Part shown: positions 20,504-31,955 of the stretch, piece after piece
Position numbering within the stretch: the first letter of the stretch is position 1
How the letters are laid out: each line of letters opens with the position of its first letter
Source: Euborellia annulipes
Taxonomy: Eukaryota > Arthropoda > Insecta > Dermaptera > Anisolabididae
NCBI GenBank assembly: GCA_023213315.1
Contig: JAKCPI010001751.1
Coordinates: forward strand, 1-64,000
Direction of reading: 5' to 3'
Length of the DNA stretch: 64,000 nucleotides
Notes under the pieces: model-generated
Databases searched by the model: none
What the model was told of the DNA's origin: nothing
Seen by the model: only the letters and a program-made list of their open reading frames with translations
Program-made: the position numbers and the translations under genes

Positions 20504-21535
20504 AGTAGAGACCGGACAAAAAGCATAAAAAAATGGAAAAAATGTGCTTAAAAAAGCATAAAAAACTTAAATAAAAAGTTGTTAAATAAGCATAAAAGTT
20601 AAAAAAAAGCATCTCATAAGCAATTTTTACTCATACCAATGGCGTATACAAATTTTTTTTTAAAGAAACTAAATTTATTCCGCCCCACCCTGTGAAAATT
20701 TTTTTTTTTGCGGAACCAAATTTTTTCACCCTGCTGAAAAAAATTTTTTACAGGGCTATATTTTTTCACACTGCGGGATTTTTGGAAATTTTTTTTTTTT
20801 TTTTGGGGGCCCCCCCTTATATACGTCCCTGGTGTATGCGTGTGTGAATGAGAAAAAATTTTTATAATAAAAAAAAAATTATAAATATTCGTAAAATAAG
20901 TTCAAATAAGCACGAAAGGGAAAAAAAGCATGAAAACTCAAAAAAAGCATAAAAAATAAACTCTCAATACTCTTTTTTTTTTTTATTTTGTTTTTAGTAA
21001 TTTATTTTATTATTTTTATATTATTTAAAAATTTTCCTTTTAATTAAAAATTTACTTCTCTATTTATCAAAAAATCTAGAACATCTTTTTTTTTTTTTTT
21101 TTTTGTTTTTCTTTTAATTTGGGGGTTGGGAAGGATTTTGTTGTTTTTTTGGTTTTTTGCTGAAATATGGGAAAAATTTATAAAAGCATGCGTGAACCCA
21201 ACGTGAAAGAAAATTTAAATAAAATTAATTTATCTATTAACCTTTTTTTTTTTTGGGCGTTTTTTTACAGTTTTTTACATCGGCCTAGTTTTATCAATAG
21301 TAGTTTTATCCATGTATAAAATTATACTCGTCGTATTGCCAACTCTGCTCACTAATTAAAAATTAAATTTTCTCCATTCAAAATAAATGAAAAATATAAC
21401 AATTAAAATTTTTTATATTTATATGATTAATTATAGAATAATAATTATGAGATTTAATTTAAATTTTTCTTTTATATAATAACATAAACTCCGAAAATAC
21501 TTGACGGATTTTGATGGGCGTTTTTTTTTTTTTAA
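20504..21535. other. AT-rich DNA with GCATAAAA words, no gene seen
   Basis: AAGCATAAAA recurs near 20521, 20550, 20587 and 20945. A possible decayed MITE (20636-20835) was not accepted. ACTCCGAAAATACTTGACGG (21490-21509) is a copy of the dispersed Helitron 5'-type block, preceded by the AAATCTCATAATTATTATTC-type sequence on the opposite strand. Confidence 0.4.
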
Positions 21536-21543
21536 ATAAATAT

Positions 21544-21890
21544 TAGGAACCGACCGAATATTCGGTTTCGGTTACGGTTTTCGGCCAGTTTCGGCCAAAA
21601 ATCATGGTTTCGGCCGTAGTTTCGGTTTCGGCCAAAAAGTAGCCGAAACTTGAGTCTTAAAAAAAAAAGGTCAAATGATTTGCACTTGGTAAGGAGAAAA
21701 AATTTTTGTCTCCCTAAAAAAAAGGTAAAATGATTTTCACGGAGGGGAAAAAATTTAAAAAAAAAAAAAAAAAATATAAATTTTTTTATAGGAAATACAA
21801 GTTTCGGTTTTCGGTTACGGTTTCGGCCGAAACTAAGGTTGAGGCCGAATATTCGGTTTCGGTTGAAAATCTTGTTTCGGTCGGACCCTA
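21544..21890. mobile_element. hAT-type MITE rich in TTCGGTTTCGG
   Basis: The ends TAGGAACCGACCG and CGGTCGGACCCTA are imperfect inverted repeats. ATAAATAT flanks both sides exactly (21536-21543 and 21891-21898), an 8-bp duplication. The subterminal regions contain repeated TTCGGTTTCGGTTACGG in both orientations. The open frame across it is an artefact of the repeat. Confidence 0.8.
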
Positions 21891-21898
21891 ATAAATAT

Positions 21899-22449
21899 AT
21901 CAATAAAAAACAAACACTCTAATATTAATAATTCCAAGATTACTTATCAGTAGTTTTATTTATTTCTAAATTCAACTAACTCGTTTTTGTTCTTTCATGG
22001 TTAAAAATAATAAAGTCTCTAAGGTAAAAAAAAATAAATTTCCGCGCTTATATGATTTTTCTGGACATTAGAAAATTGAAATACAAGACTTAATTTAATA
22101 AATAAAAAAGAGAAAATGGATATATGTATTGGATTTAATTGCTTTAAAACAGGCAAAAAAGATGCCTTTAACGAGATAACTTGGTTGCAATGGATTCGTT
22201 CGTGTTTTGAACTAATCCTATTGATGATTTTTTTTTTTCGTTTTTAATTGACATGATAGATGGAATTATATTTCTTTTCCTTTTTTTTTTTTTTTTTAAT
22301 TAACCAAATGGACTATATCGTTTAAGAATAATCAAAATTAAAATATAAAACACTCGGTTATATGTTATTCATATTTTAAAAATACCTAATTAAGAGAATT
22401 TTCAAAATTTTATTTAAAAATATCATTAAATAATGATTATTTTTTTTTT
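21899..22449. other. AT-rich DNA, no gene seen
   Basis: No terminal repeats or coding signal; grades into the tandem array to the right. Confidence 0.45.
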
Positions 22450-23465
22450 TTTTTACATATAGTTTGAAACTAATTGACGAATTTTTTTGGTGAAGTTTTT
22501 TTTTCGTTAATGGAAAATTAAAAAAATTCTATTTTTCTTAGGGGTTATCAAAAAATGACGATTTAAGTGATAATATTTTTTACCAACTAGTTGACGAATT
22601 TTTTGTTTTTTTTTTTTTGGAAAATTATAAATTGTATTTCTTATATTGACATTTTTGTCATAAAACAATAGGTACAATTAAGTGTCATTTTCAGAAATGA
22701 TTTATTTTATGACGTATAGTGTGATAATTTTTTTTACAAACTAGTTGACGAATTTTTTTTTTTGTTTTTTTTTTTTGGAAAATTACAAATTGTATTTCTT
22801 TTATTGACATTTTTGTCATAAAACAATAGAGTATCAATTAAGTGTGTCATTTTTAGATGTGATTTATCTAAATATGACGTATTATGTTATAATTTTTTTT
22901 TTTAATAAACTAGTTGACGAATTTTTATGGTTTTTTCCTTTTTTGGAAAATTAATTTTATTTGACATTTTTTGTCATAATACAATTGAGAATTAATTGTG
23001 TCATTTTCAGAAATGATTTATATTAAGTGATAAATTTTTTTTTTACAAACTAGTTGACGAATTTTTTTTTTTTTTTTTTTTTTTTGAAAATTTAAAAATT
23101 GTATTTCTTTTATTGACATTTTTGCCATAAAACAATAGAGTATCAATTAAGTGTCATTTTCAGAAGCGATTTATTTAAATATGATGTATTATGTTATAAT
23201 TTTTTTTTTTATAAACTAGTGAAATTTTTAGTGGTTTTTTTTTTTTTTGAAATTATTTTTTTTTTGTATTGACATAGTTTTTTTTACAAACTAGTTGACG
23301 AATTTTTAGTGAGTTTTTTTTCTTTTTTGGAAAATTAATTCCATTTTTTTTTTTTATTGAATTTTTGTCATTATTCAGAAGTGATTTGTCTGAATATGAC
23401 GTATTAAGTGATTTTTTTTTTTTCAACTAGTTAACGAATTTTTATGTTTTTTTTTTAATTAAAAA
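22450..23465 (+). repeat. ~115-170-bp tandem array, about 8 units
   Basis: Units start with ACTAGTTGACGAATTTTT near 22472, 22585, 22741, 22910, 23048, 23213, 23292 and 23427. They contain TTATTGACATTTTTGTCATA, AAACAATAGAGTATCAATTA, GTGTCATTTTCAGAA and ATATGACGTATTATG. The start block is the Helitron 5'-type motif, so the array may derive from a Helitron-like unit. Unit length varies through poly-T changes. Confidence 0.8.
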
Positions 23466-24016
23466 TTCTATTTTCCATAGCAGAGTATCAATTATTATTT
23501 AATATCAAATTTAATTAAATGACTATATAGAGATTTAATGAAACCTATAAAATTATTATTAATCGGAGATAATAATTTCAATTAGAGTGATTTTAGGGTT
23601 TCCATACTCCTTAAGGAATTGATGTATATGTGTTTGTGTGTGTATATGTGTGGTTAAATGAAGCGATGACCTCATCAGTTTGAGGTTTTTTTTTCTCCTC
23701 TCTAAATTGTAACAGTTGAATCATCCTCCTTCTTTTTTCTTCTCCTTTCCTCCGTCATCATCAAGTCAATTTAATCATCACGACATTTTATGACATTTAG
23801 CATAAATGAGTTTAATTAAAAACCACTAAAAAAAAAAAAAATAAATTTGCAATTGCGGTTTGCCTTTAAACTTTTCCTCTCTCTCTGTCTCTATCTAATT
23901 ATGTCAATAAGAAAAATTCTTTTTTTTTTAATGAAATTGTAGGTGTATAAAATAAGAAAGAAATTACAATCACTAAGTTTCAATGATTTATTACAAATTC
24001 GTAAAAAAAAAAAAAA
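23466..24016. other. AT-rich DNA, no gene seen
   Basis: GT-rich and CT-rich patches (23625-23655, 23690-23760, 23878-23893); nothing recognised. Confidence 0.45.
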
Positions 24017-24449
24017 AATTCGTTAACTAGTTTCAGAGTTTTTATACAATAATTAAAACATAATTAAATAAAACTTAATTAAATTTAAACCTTAGGTTCT
24101 AGTTGGACCATTATATATATGAAGCCTATTTTTCTATAGAAAAATAAAAAATAAAAACATTAGTTCATAAGTATCAATTCTTTATTAGAAATTAACTTAA
24201 TACGTATTAACTGTCTTATTTTTATTCAAGTGTCTAATTTTGAAACATAAGAGTGTCTGAAATTTGTTAAAACAAGTTTTGTAAATAATTGAAACTTATG
24301 AACTAGTGTTTTTTTTTTTTTTTTTTATACATATAGGCCTATATATATATAATGGTTCAACTATAATCTACATACAGTTTAAATTTAGTTAAGAAATAAA
24401 TTATGAATTTTATTTATTGTATAAAAACTCTGAAACTAGTTGACGAATT
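24017..24449. repeat. Foldback element, ~180-bp arms
   Basis: ATTCGTTAACTAGTTTCAGA and GTTTTTATACAATAA on the left are mirrored at 24413-24449. AACATTAGTTCATAAGTAT is mirrored by ACTTATGAACTAGTG near 24294-24308. The arms diverge by indels. CCTTAGGTTCTAGTTGGACC within the left arm resembles the tail block of the hammerhead units. Confidence 0.65.
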
Positions 24450-24750
24450 TTTTGTTTTTTTTTTTTTTTTTTTTAAGAATATAAATAACTTTCCTTAATG
24501 TTCCATTGATCACCCTCTCAGTGATATAATTTTACTCTCTCTCTCTCTCTCGTTCATGTAAAACAAATATGATTTAAATATCAGATTTAAAATATGCATT
24601 CCCCCTCCCCCTCCATCTCCCACGACTGTTTCTTTCTTTCCCTTCAATTTGACACAGCGGAAACAATGTCCCCTTTTTCTCTTCCCTCTACGGATAATTT
24701 CCGGGACAAGAAATGCAAGTACGAATAAACATCGTATAAGAAAAAGAAAA
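24450..24750. other. AT-rich flank with (CT)n run
   Basis: CT run at 24535-24552 and pyrimidine-rich text; no gene. Confidence 0.45.
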
Positions 24751-24831
24751 TCTGGTGTGACTGGCGCACAGCACACAACTTTCTCTTACCTTCGGTAATC
24801 GAAAGTTGTGTTCTGTGCTTGTCACACCAGA
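24751..24831. repeat. B-family hairpin, 81 bp
   Basis: TCTGGTGTGACTGGCGCACA with GCACACAACTTTC on the left pairs with GAAAGTTGTGTTCTGTGC and TTGTCACACCAGA on the right. The loop is about 17 nt. The termini match the A family (TCTGGTGTGA), and GCACAG..ACAC..ACTTTC is shared internally, so A and B are probably related. Flanked by GTGTCGACA. Confidence 0.85.
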
Positions 24832-25372
24832 TTTTTTGTGTCGACATATATTTAGTTCCCGACAGTACGGTACATTCGATTTTCAAGATGTTCAATTTAT
24901 AAATATGGCAAAATATTTATATTTTGTTAACATGGCAACCATTTCTCCTATCTTTTCTATGGAGTACAAGAGTAAAGTGGTCTTCAGAAGATTTCAATGA
25001 CAAAATGAAAATATACATTTTAAAGAGCATCTAAAAAATAATTGATTTTTGAATTTAAAAAAAATCGTTGGAGCAAATTTAGAGAAAATCGAAAAAAACT
25101 GAAAAAGTGCATCAGTAAAGTACTAGTACTATTTGGTCGATTTTGTTCAAAAGCTTCGTGTCACGTCCCATGAGGGTGCCTAAATTAAATATAAAATTTC
25201 AACCTCCTAGCTCTTTTCGTTCTTGAGATATTTTGTTCACAGACAGACACACAGACAGACAGACAGACAGACAGACCATGTCGCGAAAACCACTTTTTGG
25301 ATTCAGGGACCTCAAACGTGAAGATCCATCAAAATCTCGACATCGAATTTTTGACATGAATCCAATACTTTC
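24751..25372 (+). repeat. Dispersed repeat R1, copy 2
   Basis: Contains the B hairpin, an AACATGGCAACCATTTCTCC block, AGATTTCAATGACAAAATG, CATTTTAAAGAGCATCT, AAATCGTTGGAGCAAATTT, GCATCAGTAAAGTACTAGTA, CAACCTCCTAGCTCTTTTCG, an (ACAG)n run (25240-25278) and GACATGAATCCAATACTTTC at the far end. The same blocks, inverted, make copies at 10558-11030 and 30204-30775. Confidence 0.8.
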
Positions 25373-26089
25373 TCTCTCTATATATATTAACATATATATA
25401 GAGTTAAGAGAAAGTAATAAAAATAAGCTTTTAAATTATCATTTTTTTATCAATATATGTTTACTCATTAATCGAAGCCGGATTATCCAGTATGTACCCA
25501 TTATTCTCCAGAAAAAATAGTAATAGGTAATTTCCTCTTGAGATAAGTCAATTTTTAAAAAATATTATTTGAAAAAATTTTTATTCAAAAATAAAAAGAA
25601 AGTAGAAAAAAAAGTAAACAAAAAAAAATAAATAAAATAAAATAAAATTCATCAAATAATTCATTATCACGTTACAAAGTACTGATAAAAGTTGAAATTA
25701 AATTTCACAAGTATTTTTCTATAATTAATTATATAAATATTAAATTTTCATTTTTTGTATAAAATATAGTAGAGAATAAAATTTATTTCAATAATAAATT
25801 TTATTTATTTTACTCATCATTTTCATACTGCTTTGTTTATATCACTCAGGCCGTACAACGTTCCTTTTATTTCAGTTGCATATATATATAGGTTACTTTC
25901 AAAAATAAAGTGATAAAAAAAAAGATGAATTTTCTACGGAATTAAATACAACTTTCCCTCATTTTGTATTAATAATTTTAAATAAATTTATGAAATTATT
26001 TTCTTTTGTTTCATTTTATTTTTATAGAATTTAAATATATTTTATTTATTAAATTAAGTATTTAATTTTTTTTTTTTTAACTCTTCCTG
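25373..26089. other. AT-rich DNA, no gene seen
   Basis: Includes a copy of the AAATTTCACAAGTATTTTTC / ATAATTAATTATATAAATAT dispersed motif (25690-25745). No coding signal. Confidence 0.45.
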
Positions 26090-26560
26090 TGGGGGTTGAG
26101 GCCATGTAGGGGTTTAACATTTATTTATAAATATATATTTTCTTTTATCTTTGGGCCTCCTCCCCTTATAACCCACTCAAAGAATATATGTTATCCCAGA
26201 AAGAAGTGGAGGTATAGTTGTGGGGAAAAATTTTGTTCTGAGCTCCTCAGATTAATAAAATATAATTTGAATATTAAAAATGATATTAAAGTTAGTGTAT
26301 CGAAAACGGGGACGTTCCACACGCTTGTTTCTAGGGGCAACCAATCCAAGAATCAGAATTGCTGTGATATAGTTTTGATCTGATTTTGTCTCGAATGTTG
26401 TTTTGCTTTTTTTTTTGTTTATTTATTTTTACATTTTCTTGTTTTTTTTTTGTTTTTTTGTTGTAATTTTTTTTTTTTTTTTTAATATATTTTGTTTAGA
26501 ATATTGATTTTATTTTATTTGTATTGATGTTTGTGTTTCGCTAGTATTCTTGTGATTTTT
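26090..26560 (+). other. Possible LINE 3' remnant
   Basis: GACGTTCCACACGCTTGTTT (26311-26330) and CAACCAATCCAAG belong to the dispersed ACGTTCCACACGC family. They are followed by a T/G-rich tail (26400-26540) in style like the LINE-like insert at 43535. No target duplication found. Confidence 0.3.
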
Positions 26561-28515
26561 TTCATCTCTTTGCTTCATTTTCATACATTATTAATTAAAA
26601 ATTTTCAAGAGATATTCATAAACTAGTATAGGAAGTCTTTTTACACAAACTGTTTATGAATTCAGGGTATATGAAAAAGTCCATATACTAAAATATGAAC
26701 TTTCATAAACTAATTTATTAAAATTTTCATAGAATAATTAAAAAAAAAAAAACGCCACTCGAGATATTTGAATTAGATCTGTTGATTTCTTCCCTTCATA
26801 TGTCTATATCATCTCGACTACTTATTTTATTAACAATATACTTTTTTTAAGCTACTTAAATTTGATTCATATTTTTTTTTTTTTACTTAATAAACTAGTT
26901 TATGAATTTGTTTTCACAACAAAATTCAAAGTATATGAAAAACGATTGAAAATTCATATTTTTTTTTTTACTCTATAATCATTTTTAAAATTTGATAAAT
27001 TTATAAAAAAAAAATGGGGACTAGATGGATGGATTCAGCTCTAGAAGGAAATAAATATATAAATAAATAAAAGAGAAGAGATAAACTTGCTCTCAGCTAT
27101 TAATAATATTTATTGCTAATATACATGTCTATAAAAATATTGATGTTATAATCCAGAGAGTAGGAGGGAGAGGAGGGGAGAGGGAGAGGGGAGTGAAAAG
27201 TGATTTTATGTTAAAATATAGCCGAATTAACATCAAACATTTTTAATGCTAAATTATGGTCCAAAATTCAACATCTTTAAATTTTATTTATTTACACTAG
27301 AATTTTTTTTTTTTGAACAGGATGGTTGTAAATTTTTTTAAGTAAACGTAGAGAATTCGACTAGCTGTTTAGCTCGCCTTTGGGAGGTGCCACTTCTTAT
27401 ATTGACTATCATTGGCATAATTGTTTTCCCTTATTTTTAATTATTTTAAATTAAAATTAAATTTAATAATTTTAGAGTAATAAAATTTTTTTATTTCTTC
27501 CCCACCAAAATTAATTTCTCCAAGAAAAAACATTATCTACCTATTTAAAAAAAAAATGTCTCTCGAACCCACCCTTGGCAAGTCGTTCACCCAGTCTGTG
27601 TGTATTCAATAAAAGGCTGTTTTTAAGTTAACCAAAATGGGATATTTCCCTTAATATGCTTTTCTTTAAAATAAATAAAATAAATTTTGAATATTTACAA
27701 TATTCATTCAAATTTATTATTTAAATAAATTTTTAGAATATTTTTAGACCTTCAAATGATTTTTCCCAACTTCACTCTAGTAAAATTAATTATACATTAA
27801 ATAAAATAGGGTAAGAGAAAGTAAAAAAAAATCCCATAAAAATCCGTTAACTAGTTTATGAATAAATATAAATAAAAATAAAAAAAATAATAAAATAAAT
27901 TAATTAATTATTTATTTTTAATAATTTTTTAGAAATTTTGAAAATAATTATAATTATCTAAATATTAAAAAAATAGCCCATAAAAATCCGTCAAATAGTT
28001 TTTCAATGTCAATGACGTTATAAAGAAAAAAATTAAAATTAAATCTCGCAAGTATTCAATAATTAATCTGTTTTAAAATATACCGAATTTGATTTTATTT
28101 TTATTCCTTCTGATTTCGATTACTTTTAACTTTAATTTCTTGTTCCTTTATCTAAATTTTTATTGTCTATTTTCCATTTTAAAATATATATATACATATC
28201 TAAGTAAATACTTTTTATAAATCTAGAATAGATAGAAGGATCAAGTGGGCGGAACAGGTCTTTGCAATCTCTTAAAAAAAAATAAAAAATAAATAAATAA
28301 AAGAACCACTTGTTCCTTCTTTCATATATATATATATTTTTTTTTATACAAAATATTATGTATATTCAAATTTTACGAACGGGTTTTTTTCTCATAATAA
28401 ATTAGCAAGATTTTTTTTTTTATATTTTTTTCTTCAATTATCATCATCAGAAATAAATTTTATATAGCCATCCAAAATTTTGATTTTATTGTAGCACGAT
28501 TACTGCATATATAGG
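26561..28515. other. AT-rich DNA, scattered Helitron-type motifs
   Basis: ACTAGTTTATGAATT-type words (26885, 27845) and two copies of CCCATAAAAATCCGT (27834, 27970) recur. ATTAAATCTCGCAAGTATTC (28035-28054) is another dispersed motif. CTAG at 27362-27365 with AGCTGTTTAGCTCGCCTTTG on the plus strand may be a minus-strand Helitron end. No gene is visible. Confidence 0.4.
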
Positions 28516-28516
28516 T

Positions 28517-28550
28517 AAATGAATGTTTGTTTGTCCTGCAAGCATTCTTA
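28517..28550 (-). repeat. Single inverted unit of the 2.8-kb minisatellite
   Basis: The minus strand reads AGAATGCTTGCAGGACAAAC followed by AAACATTCATTT, matching one unit of the array at 2810-3492 with one mismatch. It lies 25 kb away in the opposite orientation. Confidence 0.8.
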
Positions 28551-28825
28551 AACCACTGTTTTTAAGTCTAAAAATCCAAAACCTTCAAACTTAACCTCTT
28601 TAATATTTTTTTTTTGATATATCTGTCGATCCTATATTGGCTAAGAGCAAGCCCTGCTGAAGGAGGACATTACAGCTAATTTTCTCAATTTTCACAAAAT
28701 AAACTGCCTATCAAAAACGTGATTTTTTTTTTTTTAAGAAAACTTGTAATTTATCTTAAAAGAATGGAAGGAGGTAGCAGCCAGGAAGGAGTGTCTCCAA
28801 AACAATGAAACTCCCAGATATTCGC

Positions 28826-28863
28826 GACGTTTCGGTCCAAATTTATTTGACCATCATCAGGCA
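28826..28863 (-). ncRNA. Hammerhead ribozyme motif
   Basis: Minus strand: CTGATGA (28854-28860), extra T, GGTC paired with GACC in helix II, GAAA, then CGTC ending at 28826. Helix III would be the two pairs AC/GT with no loop. Helix I pairs TTGC with GCGA, including one G-T wobble. Confidence 0.7.
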
Positions 28864-29109
28864 ATCAGGAGTTGTCATATGTAAATTTATATAAATATAC
28901 TTAATCATATGTTGCTTCGGACTTGTTAATGACATTAAAATTTTGCTCATCTGCAATCGAAGGCTTAGATATGTGAGGAAGTAATGACCATTACTTCCTC
29001 ACATATCTAAGCCTTCGATTGCAGATGAGCAAAATTTTAATGTCATTAACAAGTCCGAAGCAACATATGATTAAGTATATTTATATAAATTTACATATGA
29101 CAACTCCGA

Positions 29110-29151
29110 TTGCCTGATGATGGTCAATAAATTTGGACCGAAACGTCGCGA
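29110..29151 (+). ncRNA. Hammerhead ribozyme motif
   Basis: Helix I is TTGC (29110-29113) with GCGA (29148-29151). The core CTGATGA (29114-29120) is followed by T29121, then helix II GGTC (29122-29125) with GACC (29136-29139), then GAAA (29140-29143) and CGTC (29144-29147), with cleavage predicted after C29147. It is the mirror of the motif at 28826. All invariant core bases are present. Confidence 0.75.
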
Positions 29152-29263
29152 ATATCTGGGAGTTTCATTGTTTTGGAGACACTCCTTCCTGGCTGCTACC
29201 TCCTTCCATTCTTTTAAGATATTAATCACAGCCACTTCCACACTCAACAAACTTGTAATTTAT

Positions 29264-29575
29264 AAAATACTTGATATATTTTAAAATAAATTTAACACAA
29301 ATCATTGAAATTAAAATTTAAATATAAACAAATTATGTTTTAAAAATTTTTAACAAAATTTTATTTATTCTAAATCTATTAAAAATAAATAAAATAAATT
29401 TTAAATTAGTTTTAAACAAAAATTTTGTTTTTGTCTAATATTTTAAATATTGTATTTTTGTTGTATTTAGTTTTTATATTCCTGTGTCTTTAGAAAATTG
29501 TATTTTGAAAAAATATATGTGGGGCTGAAAGGCGGCAGTCAAAAACACTTCTTGTTTTGGGTTAAATTGTGGTTA
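29264..29575. other. AT-rich DNA, no gene seen
   Basis: Contains the sequence immediately 3' of the next hammerhead on the minus strand; nothing else recognised. Confidence 0.4.
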
Positions 29576-29576
29576 T

Positions 29577-29617
29577 TACAACGTTTCGGTCACTCATTGT
29601 GTAGCCTTCGTCAGGTA
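29577..29617 (-). ncRNA. Hammerhead ribozyme motif, single copy
   Basis: Minus strand: CTGACGA (29608-29614), extra A instead of T, helix II starting GGC and closing with CC, GAAA, then CGTT ending at 29580. Helix I pairs TAC (29615-29617) with GTA (29577-29579). Helix II is long-looped and weaker than in the palindromic elements. Confidence 0.55.
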
Positions 29618-30203
29618 CATTTACAAAGTGCCTTAGATCTAACGATCTACATAAATACTGAACTGTTCAGTAAAAAAAACAAGAATTTTTATTTAAGTGA
29701 AAAGGCTTTAACTTTCAAAAAAAAAGAATATAAAATTAAACATGCCTAGTTTATTAATAAATTACACTAACTTTAAGATTAGATTAAGTATTCTTAATTA
29801 AAAAAAAAAAACAAGTTTTGCTTTTTTTTTTGTTAATTAGTATAAAAACAGAATTTGTTTTTATTTAATACAATGTCATTTTTATAAAATAACAAAATTT
29901 CTTTAAACATAATATTTCAATTTTATTTACCTAGAGAATTTTTTAAATCATTTTTTTAAAATATAATACCGAAAAATTCTTTGATATTGATGGATGTCCT
30001 TTTAATGAGAGTGATTATATGTCAAATATATCATGTCGTTAAACGGGACATTTATTTGCAAAAAAAAAAATAGAATTTTTGTAAAAAATATATCTATTTA
30101 ATATTCGTTTGTATTTTTATAGGATAGATGAGAATTACAAGTTTTATTTTTTTTTTTACCTAAATCCGCCATTACTTAACTATATATTGTATGTTATAGA
30201 AAG
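29618..30203. other. AT-rich DNA, no gene seen
   Basis: Poly-A and poly-T runs; CATGTCAAAAATTAACACAA begins the next R1 copy at its right edge. Confidence 0.45.
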
Positions 30204-30775
30204 AAAGTATTGTATTCATGTCAAAAATTAACACAAATCATTAAAATTAGAATTTAAATAATTTTCAACAAAATTTTATTATAATTTTTTCATTTCTGAA
30301 GATTTTATTTATTTATTTATTTATTTGATAAAATTCCCAACAGGAGATTCCTATTTACAGTAAGAGTGAAAAAACATTTACATAGTTTTACAATAAATAA
30401 CATAAACACTATATGTACATTAATTTTGATGGAAATACAAGTTTTTCGTATAAAAAAAAGTGGGATGTTTAAAATAAAGCATGAAGGAATTGAACTACAA
30501 AGTTGAAATTTCATATTTGAGTTAGATACCCTACTAGAACCTAACAAAAAAATTTTGAACAAAAACAACCAAAAAGTACTAGTACTTTACTGATGTACTT
30601 TTTAAGTATTTTTCTATTTTCTCAAAATTCACTCCAACGATTTTGATTAAAATTCATAAATCATTTATTTTTTAGATGCTCTTTAAAATGTATATTCTCA
30701 TTTTGGTCTCAAAATTGTTTGAAGCACACTTTACTCTTGTGCTTCACAAGGAAATTTTTTTCAATTTCCTTGGAC
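30204..30775 (-). repeat. Dispersed repeat R1, copy 3
   Basis: Shares GAAAGTATTG, TTCATGTCAAAAATTAA, TTTGAACAAAAACAACC, GTACTAGTACTTTACTGATG, CACTCCAACGATTTTGATTA and AGATGCTCTTTAAAATGTAT with copy 1. The B hairpin end is missing, replaced by a small CAAGGAAATT / AATTTCCTTG dyad (30757-30780). Confidence 0.75.
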
Positions 30776-31284
30776 ATTTTTGTGTTTTAATATTTATCCA
30801 ATTCTATTAGACGCCCAACCCTTTCTCTCTTGAAAGGAGTGTGTGTGTACTTGAGAGGAGGCGGAGGAGGAGGATGGGACCGGAAGTGACATCATCTCTA
30901 GTGCACTTCCTCACTGACAACGCGTGAGAAAATAACGTCCCCCCCCTCGCGTCTGGGTGCTAAGAGGGGGGGGGAGGGGGGGAATGGACCATGCTACTTT
31001 ACTATCTTCATTTTTTACTGATAACATTCGTCTTATCACATTCTTTAAGGTTATATGTTTACCCTTTGACTGATAAAAAAGTTATTTATATTTTTTTGAT
31101 AATGAAATAAATCATAATACAAAAGCTCTCTTATTTTCTTATATAATAGACAGTAGCTTAAAAAAAATAAAATGAAAGTATTATTCTCATTTTTTTTTTT
31201 TTTTTAATTTAATAGATTTAGAAGACCAGACTGCTGATTTTCTTAGTGAGAAGAGATTTTATAAGTTTGTAGATACGATGTTTT
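30776..31284. other. Mixed DNA with G-rich patches
   Basis: GTGTGTGT and GGAGG runs (30840-30875) and a G run (30966-30983). GACCGGAAGTGACATCATC lies at 30877-30895. No gene structure. Confidence 0.4.
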
Positions 31285-31955
31285 AGATTGTTGAAAAAAA
31301 TTCATGGAGATACTTCTTATCCTTTATCGAATGGGTAGGGTTTGATTTTTAGACCTGATGTAATATTGGTAAAAAAAAAATCATGAAAGTTATATTAAAT
31401 TTTCTTTTTAAAAAATAGTAATCCTCCATTATAAGGGTCATGTTTCCTAAACACAAAGTTGAAAAAATTCATGGAGATACTTCTTAACAGCCTTTATCGA
31501 GTGGGTAGGATTTAATTTCTAGATCTGATCTAGTATTGGTAAAAAAAAATCATGAAATTTATATTAAATATTCTTTTTAAAAAATGCAATAAGTAATCCG
31601 CCATTTTAAGGATCAAGTCAACTAATTACAAAGTTGAAAAAATTCATGGAGATACTTCTTAACATCCTTTATTGAATAGGTAGGGTTTAATTTCTAGAAC
31701 TGCTCTAGTATTGATAAAAAAAATCATGAAAGTTATATTAAATATTCTTTTTAAAAATGCATTAAGTAATCCGCCATTATAAGGATCAAGTTAACTAATT
31801 ACAAAGTTGAAAAAATTCATGGAGATACTTCTTAACATCCTTTATCGAGTGCGGAGGATTTAATTTCTAGATCTGATCTAGTATCGGTAAAAAAAAATCA
31901 TGAATGTTATATTTAATATTCGTTTTAAAAAATGCATTAAGTAATCCGCCAAAAC
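31285..31955 (+). repeat. ~174-bp tandem array, 4 units
   Basis: TCATGGAGATACTTCTTA occurs near 31302, 31469, 31644 and 31818. Units share AGTTGAAAAAATTCATGG, CCTTTATCGAGTGGGTAGG, TTTAATTTCTAGATCTGATC and CATTAAGTAATCCGCCATTA. No coding potential. Confidence 0.9.

Larger units (their letters stand above)
28740..29263. mobile_element. Palindromic double-hammerhead element, 15-bp TSD
   Basis: Arms of about 234 bp (28753-28986) and 232 bp (28989-29220) are near-perfect reverse complements around a 2-nt centre. AAACTTGTAATTTAT occurs at 28740-28754 and 29249-29263, a perfect 15-bp target duplication. The right arm carries an extra 28-bp tail (29221-29248) with no partner on the left. Each arm contains an intact hammerhead core. 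No reading frame is present. Head-to-head partial copies with variable long duplications are known for Penelope-like elements, which is the basis of my tentative assignment. Confidence 0.85.

Noticed and set aside
20636..20835. Possible hAT-like MITE (CCAATGGCGTATACAAA versus CCAGGGACGTATATAAG)
   Set aside because: Termini match only loosely and I found no 8-bp duplication at the flanks.
21532..21903. 123-codon open frame rich in Arg and Asn
   Set aside because: Coincides with the hAT MITE made of TTCGGTTTCGG words.
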